The notes below the pieces were generated by a model. It was not told where the DNA came from. It did not search any database and was given only the letters and a program-made list of their open reading frames with translations. DNA of 21,346 bases from BRH-c25 sp964619815. Its GTDB lineage: Bacteria; Bacillota; Clostridia; Lutisporales; Lutisporaceae. Positions 8,367 to 15,530 of the stretch are shown piece by piece. The stretch is from contig CAZUGK010000066.1 in NCBI GenBank assembly GCA_964619815.1, positions 1 through 21,346 on the forward strand, read 5' to 3'. Made by a program: the position numbers and the translations under genes. Positions within the stretch are counted from its first letter, which is position 1, and the number at the start of each line of letters is the position of its first letter.

Positions 8367-9902
8367 TCACTCCATCCTGTTTTTATTGCTTGGATATAGG
8401 CTGCTTGGTCGTTTCTTCATGGTGCTAAAGGGAAACCTGAAAAGAGTATCCTGCAGTTGTTCATCCTCATTTGCAACAAAAGGATCCAGGTAGGGTACTC
8501 CGAAGGTTTCCATCCTGCACCAATGGTAGAGAAGTATGATCAACCCGAAGGTAAGCCCGAACATTCCTATTATGCTGCTCGTTATTACAAAGATAAAACG
8601 CCAGAACCTGAGAGCATTGCTGAAGTCCTGATTTGGCATTGTGAAACTGGCGATAGCGGTAATTGCTATTACTATTACAGTCGCAGGAGACACTATCTTA
8701 GCCTCTACTGCAGCTTGGCCTACTATCAAAGCANNNNNNNNNNCACCTACAATGGATACTGTCTGGCCTATGGATTTTGGCAGTCTCAAGCCTGCTTCTA
8801 CCAGAAATTCAAAAGCCAGCAGCAGTAGAACCACTTCTACGAACATCGGAAAAGGCACGCCCTCTCTGGATGCAACTAATGAGAAAGCCAGTTCTGCAGG
8901 CAACATTTCCTGATGGAAGGTGGTGGTGGCGATATAGAAGCCAGGCAGCACAAGTGTGATAAACATTGCTATAAACCTTAAAAAACGGAGTAAAGATCCG
9001 ATAATAAAATTATAGGAGTAGTCATCCGGTGCCTGCAGAAATTGAAGCATAGTACCAGGGACTATATAAGTAACAGGCGTGCCTTCAATTATAATTCCTA
9101 CACGTCCTTCCATAATATTTATGCAAAACCGGTCTGGCCTTTCTGTATACATAACCTGAGGAAATGAGGAATACCTATCATCAATTATCATCTCCTCTAC
9201 AGCGCCTGTTGTAATAACATCACCTACTTCAATAGCTTCAACCCTTTTCTTCACTTCATCTACCAGCTTTTTGCGGACGATGTTGCTCATGTATACTATA
9301 GCAATAATAGTTTTTGTTTGTTTTCCAACGAGAATCTGTTCGACACTCAGATAAGGGGATTTGATTCTCTTTCTGCATAAGGTGGTATTTAACCTTAGGT
9401 CCTCAACAAAGGAGTCCTTAGGCCCCTTTAGGACGCTTTCTCCCACCGGCTCAATGACAGCACGCTTAATTTCACTCCTGGTTTCGAAGGTGAAGGCTAT
9501 TTTTGCATCGTTGAATATTATTGCAGTGCTGCCAGCGAGAATATCATCAATAAGGCTCTTCAGGTTCGTTTTCAGCCTTATTGTGGATGAATAAATTTTA
9601 CCCATACTTATAAGCCTTATGGCATCTGCTGCAGTTTTGCAGGCATCGAATTGCTCCTCCTGTGCAAGAGGCTTCAATATGTTGTCGTTGACAACCTTGC
9701 CATCAACAAGACCATCTATATAGCAAAAAGTTAGAGGAATGTTGGGATTGTCCCTTATGAGTAATACTCTGGAGACAAAGTCAGCATTGTTGCTTAAAAT
9801 TGTGCCGACATTTTCGGAAGTTACCTCTGTAGATGTATCATAAATACTTTCTTTCAGCATGGGTTTGGATTCCGATTGATTATTCTTATTTTTGGGAGAC
9901 AA
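8367..9902 (-). CDS. Germinant receptor A subunit (GerAA/SpoVAF family), interrupted by N gap
   Basis: This protein of about 510 residues belongs to the GerA family of spore inner-membrane germinant receptor A subunits. The soluble N-terminal region carries the family signature ESVLKGPKDSFVEDLRLNTTLCRKRIKSPYL and SVEQILVGKQTKT. The C-terminal half has about five to six membrane helices, including GLRLPKSIGQTVSIVG and VGQAAVEAKIVSPATVIV. Ten N's (8734-8743) fall within this conserved stretch, and both flanks stay in the same frame. The start is a TTG at 9902 with GGAAGTGAT just upstream; an ATG at 9860 (residue 15) is a weaker alternative. It is the first gene of the operon, and its TGA overlaps the GTG of the C gene. 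Sigma-G control in the forespore is expected for the family. Confidence 0.93.
   Translation of the reverse strand: MSPKNKNNQSESKPMLKESIYDTSTEVTSENVGTILSNNADFVSRVLLIRDNPNIPLTFCYIDGLVDGKVVNDNILKPLAQEEQFDACKTAADAIRLISMGKIYSSTIRLKTNLKSLIDDILAGSTAIIFNDAKIAFTFETRSEIKRAVIEPVGESVLKGPKDSFVEDLRLNTTLCRKRIKSPYLSVEQILVGKQTKTIIAIVYMSNIVRKKLVDEVKKRVEAIEVGDVITTGAVEEMIIDDRYSSFPQVMYTERPDRFCINIMEGRVGIIIEGTPVTYIVPGTMLQFLQAPDDYSYNFIIGSLLRFLRFIAMFITLVLPGFYIATTTFHQEMLPAELAFSLVASREGVPFPMFVEVVLLLLAFEFLVEAGLRLPKSIGQTVSIVGXXXXALIVGQAAVEAKIVSPATVIVIAITAIASFTMPNQDFSNALRFWRFIFVITSSIIGMFGLTFGLIILLYHWCRMETFGVPYLDPFVANEDEQLQDTLFRFPFSTMKKRPSSLYPSNKNRME
8734..8743. other. Assembly gap (10 N)
   Basis: Ten undetermined bases lie inside the germinant receptor A gene. 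The frame is the same on both sides. Protein conservation suggests that few or no bases are actually missing (see findings). Confidence 0.95.
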
Positions 9903-9987
9903 AGTATCACTTCCAATACTGCTTTTGGCTAATGTGTGGTGTTTATTCAGACTACAATAGTTTGAGCATTTTTATTGAAGTTTATGT

Positions 9988-9994
9988 TATAATG
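9988..9994 (-). promoter_or_regulatory. Possible sigma-G -10 element of the ger operon
   Basis: Read on the minus strand this is CATTATA, matching the forespore sigma-G/F -10 pattern CATWHTA, about 85 nt upstream of the A-gene start. The only -35-like sequence (GCAAA, 10018-10014) is imperfect and at a long 19-nt spacing, so the call rests on the -10 and on the known sigma-G control of ger operons. Confidence 0.28.
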
Positions 9995-10060
9995 CAAGGT
10001 TTTGGCTTATAGTTTTGCCGTGGTTTCAACTATTTAAAATATGATTTATGAAACCCAGGC

Positions 10061-10088
10061 AACTTTTTGAAGCGGGCCTCATATAATA
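10061..10088 (+). promoter_or_regulatory. Candidate sigma-K promoter of tgl
   Basis: AAC at 10061-10063 followed after 16 nt by CATATAATA (10080-10088) fits the sigma-K pattern AC-N16/17-CATANNNTA. This suits a spore coat cross-linking enzyme made late in the mother cell. The transcript would have a leader of about 115 nt before the tgl start. Confidence 0.5.
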
Positions 10089-10210
10089 TATTATTTTGAT
10101 ACGGAGAGGTGAGAAGAGAACTTGTATTTGAGCAAGGCGATCTAAATTTATTCCATAGAAACCGTAGAACTTTTCTTGAAAAATATCGAATGTCGGATGG
10201 AGGGAGCAGG

Positions 10211-10963
10211 ATGATTACAATATCGGGAAATGCGATAACTCCTGCTGGTATGGCACATCAATACCCGGCAGGCAGTATCCAAAGTAAAGTACTTAATAAA
10301 CTGTCCTCAAGCAGTACGCCTTATAGATATGCTTCAGAGAACCAGTTAAGGTTTGAACTGGATTTGCGTGCAGGCATAGTTAAGGCTGCTATAGACCTTA
10401 GCAGAAGCAAGCTCGCCTTCAGAACCTTCCAAAAATCCTTTTGCAACACCGATTACTGGGAACGTACCAATGAAGGGGGCTTTTTAGTAAAGGGCGGAGT
10501 GAAGCCCTCTGATGCAATCAGAGATATTTATTTAAACAGTCAAATGTACGGAACCGAATGCGCAACAGCAATAGTCATCATTTATTATAAGGCCCTTATT
10601 GATATATTTCCCGAGGAGAAATTCAATTACCTTTTTCAGGGCATATATCTGATGGATTGGGAGTACCTGGATAGCGACCTTGGAATAAAACATTTCAAAA
10701 GCACTTCGGATGTGCTGGCGGGAGATTGCCTGTATTTTGAGAATCCTGACTATAACCCCCTCACACCTCAATGGCAGGGGGAGAATGTTATAGACCTTGG
10801 CAACGGGACATATTATGGTCATGGTGTAGGTATAAGAAATGCTGCAGGGATCATCGAAGTCTTAAATACACTGAGGAAAAAAGATGCAACCAAATCAGCT
10901 TATTTATCCGGTTCAGTAACTCGTCCTGCATTTAAACTCCTGGCAAATAATTACTATACTTAA
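10211..10963 (+). CDS. tgl: Protein-glutamine gamma-glutamyltransferase (spore coat transglutaminase)
   Basis: This 250-residue protein matches Bacillus Tgl (about 245 residues) along its length. The enzyme cross-links coat proteins through epsilon-(gamma-glutamyl)lysine bonds in the mother cell late in sporulation. Catalytic residues are visible: Cys117 in YGTECATAIVIIYY, Glu191 in QWQGENVI and His204 in YYGHGVGI, equivalent to Cys116, Glu187 and His200 of B. subtilis. Other conserved blocks are FCNTDYW, KPSDAIRDIY, LAGDCLYFENPDYNP and RKKDATKSAYL. The frame is open upstream to a GTG at 10109, but I choose the ATG at 10211: GGAGGG (10199-10204) sits 6 nt before it and the N-terminus MITISG mirrors the Bacillus protein. 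It lies divergent from the ger operon, in a sporulation neighbourhood. Confidence 0.95.
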   Translation: MITISGNAITPAGMAHQYPAGSIQSKVLNKLSSSSTPYRYASENQLRFELDLRAGIVKAAIDLSRSKLAFRTFQKSFCNTDYWERTNEGGFLVKGGVKPSDAIRDIYLNSQMYGTECATAIVIIYYKALIDIFPEEKFNYLFQGIYLMDWEYLDSDLGIKHFKSTSDVLAGDCLYFENPDYNPLTPQWQGENVIDLGNGTYYGHGVGIRNAAGIIEVLNTLRKKDATKSAYLSGSVTRPAFKLLANNYYT

Positions 10964-10984
10964 CGTTTGTAGCTGATAAACGAA

Positions 10985-11013
10985 TTTACTTATCGGATAA
11001 GGATTGGTATAAT
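10985..11013 (+). promoter_or_regulatory. Sigma-A-type promoter of the Rossmann-MCP gene
   Basis: TTTACT (10985-10990), a 17-nt spacer and TATAAT (11008-11013) preceded by an extended -10 TGG. It lies 44 nt upstream of the start codon. Confidence 0.55.
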
Positions 11014-11027
11014 TAAACCGTTATACC
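11006..11027. promoter_or_regulatory. Inverted repeat over the -10 region
   Basis: GGTATAA (11006-11012) and TTATACC (11021-11027) form perfect 7-bp arms around 8 nt. The left arm covers the -10 element, so this is a plausible operator; it could also form a hairpin spanning the transcription start. Confidence 0.4.
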
Positions 11028-11056
11028 GGTGAAAATTACGCAGGGGGGATGAACCT

Positions 11057-11851
11057 ATGAATATAGCAATTGTAGGGGCAGGCACAGGAGGGAAAAACAT
11101 AATTGAATCTTTTTCGAAAAATGATGAGATAAGAATTGTACAGGTAATAGACAATAGGGAGGACGCACCTGGGGTAATACTTGCAAAACAGCTGGGTATC
11201 AAATGTTCACGGTCAATGAGCGAAATTAATACTTCCGGCCTTGACTTGATTCTGGAAGCAACAGGCAACGAAAAGGTTAAGCAGGAGCTGAATGAGAGAT
11301 TCGGAAAGGTATGCACAATAATAGATTCCTCCGGAGCCCTGCTTATAATGAGCCTTGTAAGAAGGGACATAGAAGTTCTGGATAAGCTGAACAGGCAAAT
11401 TGAAGCTATTAAACATACCTCTGCACAGGTGCAGAAGCATCTTAAGGGGATAACAGATTCGATAGAAAATACCTTTGAAATAAATAAAAAGCTTAATGCA
11501 ATTTCAAAGACATCTATAGAATATATAGAAGAAACGGACAAGATTATTCAATATGTCAACAACATTTCAAAACAGACGAAGATATTGGGAATTAATGCTA
11601 CGATAGAAGCTGCCAGGGCAGGGGAACATGGGAGAGGCTTCGCTGTAGTGGCTAACGAGGTGCAGAAGCTGGCCGGCAGCAGTCAGGACTTCGCAAAAGA
11701 GATTACCAACATATTGACCAAGCTTGCAGCAGAGATAAGGGATGTGGAAGCTGTGGCCGAAAACCTGAACAAATTGTCCGAGCTTCAGGTCCAGGCATCC
11801 TCAAATGTGAATGAGGCAGTAAACAATCTTTCAGTGCAAATTACACAGTAA
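11057..11851 (+). CDS. Soluble chemoreceptor-like protein with N-terminal Rossmann domain
   Basis: This 264-residue protein has two unlike halves. Residues 1 to about 105 form a Rossmann nucleotide-binding domain: beta-strand IAIVGAGTGG (GxGxxG, Gly7-Gly9-Gly12) and an acidic Asp32 at the end of strand 2 (VQVIDNRED), which usually favours NAD(H). LILEATGN then resembles the homoserine/aspartate-dehydrogenase type of N-terminal domain. Residues from about 110 to 264 are a helical coiled coil with the methyl-accepting chemotaxis signalling hairpin at about 175-205 (GINATIEAARAGEHGRGFAVVANEV). No membrane helix is present and there is no room for a catalytic dehydrogenase domain. It is inferred to be a cytoplasmic receptor that senses a dinucleotide or redox state and signals to CheA/CheW. 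GGGGGG lies 8 nt before the ATG. No che gene is in the window. Confidence 0.88.
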   Translation: MNIAIVGAGTGGKNIIESFSKNDEIRIVQVIDNREDAPGVILAKQLGIKCSRSMSEINTSGLDLILEATGNEKVKQELNERFGKVCTIIDSSGALLIMSLVRRDIEVLDKLNRQIEAIKHTSAQVQKHLKGITDSIENTFEINKKLNAISKTSIEYIEETDKIIQYVNNISKQTKILGINATIEAARAGEHGRGFAVVANEVQKLAGSSQDFAKEITNILTKLAAEIRDVEAVAENLNKLSELQVQASSNVNEAVNNLSVQITQ

Positions 11852-11867
11852 TGTAATAATTAGGGAG

Positions 11868-11896
11868 TTGAGATAGATAGCTGCAAATGCTATAAT
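11868..11896 (+). promoter_or_regulatory. Strong sigma-A promoter of the lipoprotein gene
   Basis: TTGAGA (11868-11873), 17 nt, then TATAAT (11891-11896) with an extended TGC just before the -10. It lies 24 nt upstream of the ATG at 11920. Confidence 0.7.
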
Positions 11897-11919
11897 AAAT
11901 TACAAATGGAGGTGTTTTG

Positions 11920-13569
11920 ATGAAAAACATTAAAAAAGTAACAGCACTAATTATAGCTATGTGCATGATAATAGTCTCACTCTCCGGATGTACAGCTGCT
12001 CCCGAGGGCAAAGCACTTTATGATGCGATGCTCAAGACTCAAACTATAACCTCAACTCAGGGAGACATGCAATTTGCTGTAAGATTAGATGCTACAGGTT
12101 TAAACGAGCAGGATAAAGTTAAGTTTGAGCAGATGAAAGCAATGCTTGATGGAGCAAAGCTGTCAATGAAAATGAAACAGGCAGCAAATGCCGATAACAC
12201 AGCAGCCAAGGCACAGGCTGACTTGAACATGTCTCTTGGCGGAATAAATATGGATATGGGTGTTTGGGTAGACCTGGATATGAACGAAAACTCGCCGAAG
12301 TTCAAAGAGGTTATTAAGCTGCCTGCAATGTTTACGGCTATGGATCCGTCAATGGCAGGCAAGGAATACATGGTAATGGATTTCAACGAGCTTTTGAAGG
12401 CTTCTGAGGTTGGCGGTCAGGTTCCAAGCCTTGATTACTCCGATACAATGAAGTTTACAAAGGAATTCCAGGAAAAAGCTACAACATTTATGGGCAGATA
12501 TTTGGCACAGTATGACCCCGGCTTCAAGTTTATAGCTGATGCAGGCACCAGGGATATAGTAACACCGGAACGTACTGTAAAAGCCCATATTTATCAGGTT
12601 AAGCTGGATGACAAAGCTGCTAAAAAGCTTGTAAGATATACAGTAAACAACTTTGCAGACAGTAAGGACGCTATAGATTTTCTGGTTGAATATGTGAAGC
12701 TTATTGAGAAGTTTGCTGTTTCTGCACCTGGAGCAGTAAATCCGGCAGCCGGGCTTGATATGATGATGGCCGACTTTGAGAAGGAAAAGCCTGCAATGCT
12801 TGCGGAGTTCAATAAGTTTATGGATCAGATTGAGAACATACAGCTTGTTGGGGATAAGGGAATAACTCTTGAATATGCTGTTGATGAAAATGGCTATTTA
12901 GTAAGCCAGTCAGGAAGCATGAATTTTGTTTTTGACCTTGCCAAGCTCGAAAGCATTGACGGCCCGCAGGACAGCATACCTGAAAGTGCGGGAGTATATA
13001 GCGTAGGCGTTGATTTCAGCATGTTGTCATATAACCTTAATAAGGATATGACTATAGAGATGCCGGTATTAACCCCTGAGAATTCAATTGATTACATTGA
13101 TATGCTGGCGGCTGCAGCACAGGCCGGACCTGAACAGAATCTCAAAGCAGTGCCGACAGCTTCAAAGGTATTGGTAAATGGTAAGCCAATTTCTTTTGAT
13201 GCATACACAATAGACGGCAATAACTATTTTAAGCTTCGTGATCTTGCTAAAGCGGTAAGCGGAACTCAAAAGCAGTTTGATGTAGCCTGGGACGGTGAAA
13301 AGAAAACGATAAACCTTATTTCTAACAAGATATATTCAGCTGTCGGAGGAGAATTGACACCGGGTGATGGGAAGGAAAAGACACCTGTATTGAACGCTTC
13401 ATTAATACTGAAGGATGGGGTGGAGGTACCGCTTAATGCATATACTATAAACGGAAACAATTACTTCAAGCTGCGTGACATTGCGCAGGCTTTCAATATA
13501 GGTATTACCTGGGATGGAACTACAAATACAATAGGAATTGATACTAGCACGGGCTATGTTGAACCGTAA
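11920..13569 (+). CDS. Lipoprotein with C-terminal stalk (Cu-amine-oxidase-N-like) repeats
   Basis: This 549-residue exported lipoprotein has a basic N-terminus, a hydrophobic stretch and the lipobox LSGC with Cys24 as the lipid-anchored residue. Residues about 30-400 form an unassigned domain rich in Met, Lys and Asp, of the LolA/LppX-like lipoprotein sort by general appearance only. The C-terminus holds two copies (about 413-468 and 490-545) of a module with the core (A)YTIxGNNYFKLRD(L/I)A, typical of the copper amine oxidase N-terminal or stalk domain, common in clostridial surface proteins and not implying amine oxidase activity. The ATG at 11920 is preferred over the adjacent TTG because GGAGGTG (11908-11914) is well spaced. 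A strong terminator follows. The function is unknown; cell-surface location is well supported. Confidence 0.85.
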   Translation: MKNIKKVTALIIAMCMIIVSLSGCTAAPEGKALYDAMLKTQTITSTQGDMQFAVRLDATGLNEQDKVKFEQMKAMLDGAKLSMKMKQAANADNTAAKAQADLNMSLGGINMDMGVWVDLDMNENSPKFKEVIKLPAMFTAMDPSMAGKEYMVMDFNELLKASEVGGQVPSLDYSDTMKFTKEFQEKATTFMGRYLAQYDPGFKFIADAGTRDIVTPERTVKAHIYQVKLDDKAAKKLVRYTVNNFADSKDAIDFLVEYVKLIEKFAVSAPGAVNPAAGLDMMMADFEKEKPAMLAEFNKFMDQIENIQLVGDKGITLEYAVDENGYLVSQSGSMNFVFDLAKLESIDGPQDSIPESAGVYSVGVDFSMLSYNLNKDMTIEMPVLTPENSIDYIDMLAAAAQAGPEQNLKAVPTASKVLVNGKPISFDAYTIDGNNYFKLRDLAKAVSGTQKQFDVAWDGEKKTINLISNKIYSAVGGELTPGDGKEKTPVLNASLILKDGVEVPLNAYTINGNNYFKLRDIAQAFNIGITWDGTTNTIGIDTSTGYVEP

Positions 13570-13590
13570 GAAATAAAAAAAATATAAAAT

Positions 13591-13632
13591 AAAGGCTGCA
13601 GATTTCAGTTTTGGAATCTGCAGCTTTTATTT
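13591..13632 (+). terminator. Intrinsic terminator after lipoprotein gene
   Basis: A 16-bp stem with two G:U pairs (13591-13606 with 13613-13628) closes a 6-nt loop and is followed by ATTTC. An A-rich tract lies before it. Confidence 0.8.
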
Positions 13633-13695
13633 CATACTTTAATTTATAAAGAGCAAACTAAGTCAACTGAAGAATGAAACAGAAATTTTCAATAT

Positions 13696-13756
13696 TTACT
13701 TGACAAAAGTAAGTAGCATATTGTACCATTATTACATAAAGTAAGTAACTATGTAA
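13696..13756 (+). promoter_or_regulatory. Nitroreductase promoter with two palindromic operator-like sites
   Basis: TTGACA (13700-13705) and TACCAT (13724-13729), 18 nt apart, form a sigma-A-like promoter. TTACTT-N5-AAGTAA (13696-13712) is a perfect inverted repeat that covers the -35. A second, TTACATA-N11-TATGTAA (13732-13756), lies just downstream of the -10. The 10-mer AAAGTAAGTA occurs at both 13706 and 13738. The arrangement suggests repression by a regulator that binds TTACTT/AAGTAA-like sequence. Confidence 0.55.
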
Positions 13757-13798
13757 ATGTAACTAAGAATAAATATATAATGGATAGGGGAGTAAATT

Positions 13799-14425
13799 AT
13801 GGAAAGCTTAAAATCAATTATCAACGAAAGACGTTCAGCCAATAATTTTATTGAGGGTGTCAAGATTCCAGTGGAGGATTTTAATACTATCTTTGAACAG
13901 TTAAAGCTTGCACCATCATGTCATAATCTGCAGCATGCACATTATCTTGTTATTACTGATGCAGATAAAAAGGAGGAACTAAGAACAGCTGCTTTCAACC
14001 AGTACAAAATACATACAGCATCTGCCGCAATTATTGTTCTGGGAGATAAGGAAGCATATAAGAATGCGGAAAAAATATATTCAGGTATGCTGCATCTGGG
14101 AGTATATCAAGAATTTGAGTACAATCAGCTGATTCAGGACATAACCGGATTATATACCGGCAGGGGTAAGGAGTTTCAACGTGATGAAGCAATCAGGAAT
14201 GCTTGCTTGTCAGCTATGATGTTCATGCTTGCAGCAAAGGACCTGGGATGGGATACCTGTCCTATGATAGGGTTTGAAACAGATAAGGTGCGTGAGATAT
14301 TTAATATACCTGAAAATCTTGAACCTGCTCTGCTGATTACAATGGGAAAGGAAGACACCAGGAAGAGGAGAATGCGAGGGTACAGGAAGCCTGTAGGTGA
14401 ATTTGTAACATTTGATTCTTTTTAA
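13799..14425 (+). CDS. YodC/MhqN-like NAD(P)H nitroreductase family protein
   Basis: This 208-residue flavoprotein of the nitroreductase family closely resembles B. subtilis MhqN and YodC. N-terminal INERRSANNF gives the FMN phosphate-binding Arg-Arg-Ser. APSCHNLQHAHYLVI, RDEAIRNACLSAMMFMLAAKDLGWDTCPMIGF and GYRKPVGEFV are family blocks. Such enzymes use FMN and NAD(P)H to reduce quinones or nitro compounds, and in Bacillus they belong to quinone/electrophile stress regulons. The ATG is preceded by GGGGAG at 6 nt. It is monocistronic: its own promoter with palindromes lies upstream, a terminator downstream. The physiological substrate is not deducible. Confidence 0.9.
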   Translation: MESLKSIINERRSANNFIEGVKIPVEDFNTIFEQLKLAPSCHNLQHAHYLVITDADKKEELRTAAFNQYKIHTASAAIIVLGDKEAYKNAEKIYSGMLHLGVYQEFEYNQLIQDITGLYTGRGKEFQRDEAIRNACLSAMMFMLAAKDLGWDTCPMIGFETDKVREIFNIPENLEPALLITMGKEDTRKRRMRGYRKPVGEFVTFDSF

Positions 14426-14433
14426 GGGATATG

Positions 14434-14461
14434 GGGATAGTGCACTATCCCTTTTTCCTTT
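14434..14461 (+). terminator. Intrinsic terminator after nitroreductase gene
   Basis: A perfect 18-bp palindrome (GGGATAGTGCACTATCCC, 14434-14451), able to form a 7-bp stem with a TGCA loop, is followed by TTTTTCCTTTT. It lies between convergent genes, but the T-tract serves only the plus strand. Confidence 0.8.
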
Positions 14462-14472
14462 TAATCACAACA

Positions 14473-15327
14473 TTACTGGCCTGGCTTCAAGGTATGGTTT
14501 TCAATAAGAATAAAAATTACCAGACATACATAATAAATGGCAATTGAATAAATAAGCTTCCATCCTTCCATAAAAATCAGTATATTCATTTTTGCGAGTA
14601 TACTTTGGCCCACAGCAGCTATAACAAATGGCACCAGTTTCCAATACCACCTGTCCAGGACACATACAAAAAACACTAAAAAGGTAACTTCAATAAGATG
14701 ATAACTAAAAATGAATATTGTACTGGACCTGTACATGTTGTCAACTATTTTATCAATCAGGCCCAAGCTGTAATATTGTTTCCCTAAAAGCAACAGCAAG
14801 GGTGTGGGTGTATGGATAATGAGAAATCCAATAAAGTAGAATGTTAATAAGCGTGGGATATTATATTGTATATGTTTTATTTTAGCAAACCATTTCTTGA
14901 CTATTACCAGAAAGGCAATGATATTTATGCCCGACATATAATATTTCCACCAATGCTGCTCATATATTTCCAGTTTTACAAACAAGTACTCAGTAAGGAT
15001 GAAGGCCGCTGTAATCATGGAAACCCCTAAATAGCCCAATGAGTAAGTTGCCATCAGAACTGCAGCGGCAGGAAACATAGACACATTGAGGAAAAGGTGC
15101 CCTGCAAGGTTTTCGGCCCAAGTGTCTGTGGATATACCGGGTTTATAAGCATAGGAATTAAAAATACCAAGTACTAAAAATTCGCCAATCCAAGTAATGC
15201 TTGCTGCAAATAAACAGAATACAACAAGCGTTGATATTTTATAAGTGTGCCTTTTTGTATATATGACAAAGACGGTGATTGCCACGCCGATGGTTGTCAG
15301 GCCAATATACCACAGTAAACTTGTCAT
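14473..15327 (-). CDS. Polytopic membrane protein of unknown function
   Basis: This 284-residue protein has about eight hydrophobic segments and ends in a short hydrophilic tail. I recognise no domain with confidence. The stretch YEQHWWKYYMSGINIIAFLV recalls the small clostridial CBO0543-type membrane family, but this protein is longer, so that is only a suggestion. It has no transporter signature or catalytic motif that I can name. The ATG at 15327 has AGAGGTGA 5-6 nt upstream on the minus strand. It is transcribed alone, convergent with the nitroreductase and divergent from the flavoprotein gene. Confidence 0.75.
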   Translation of the reverse strand: MTSLLWYIGLTTIGVAITVFVIYTKRHTYKISTLVVFCLFAASITWIGEFLVLGIFNSYAYKPGISTDTWAENLAGHLFLNVSMFPAAAVLMATYSLGYLGVSMITAAFILTEYLFVKLEIYEQHWWKYYMSGINIIAFLVIVKKWFAKIKHIQYNIPRLLTFYFIGFLIIHTPTPLLLLLGKQYYSLGLIDKIVDNMYRSSTIFIFSYHLIEVTFLVFFVCVLDRWYWKLVPFVIAAVGQSILAKMNILIFMEGWKLIYSIAIYYVCLVIFILIENHTLKPGQ

Positions 15328-15530
15328 AATTCACCTCTGAAATATTCATGTATAATTTATAAGACTTCACTAGACCTGTCCATATATATCCGATTGCTAA
15401 TTTGGCTTGATAAGCATTATTCTTTACTTGGGCCTATTAAATATTCAGCAGGAAAGTGAAAGGCTATCATGACTTTTTTTATCGCAATCTGGGTAATAAT
15501 AATATGAATAAAGTAAAGAAGGTGCTTCAT

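Larger units (their letters stand above)
9903..10210. other. Divergent intergenic region between ger operon and tgl
   Basis: About 308 nt hold control signals for two divergent sporulation units. On the minus strand there is a sigma-G-like -10 (9988-9994) and the weak site for the A gene. On the plus strand there is a sigma-K-like promoter (10061-10088), a strong GGAGAGGTGA site (10103-10112) with a possible 7-codon TTG leader ORF (10122-10145), and the start site of tgl. I see no other gene. Confidence 0.6.

Noticed and set aside
10967..10983. CGTTT...AAACG inverted repeat after tgl as a terminator
   Set aside because: The stem is only 5 bp, has weak G+C content and no following T-tract.
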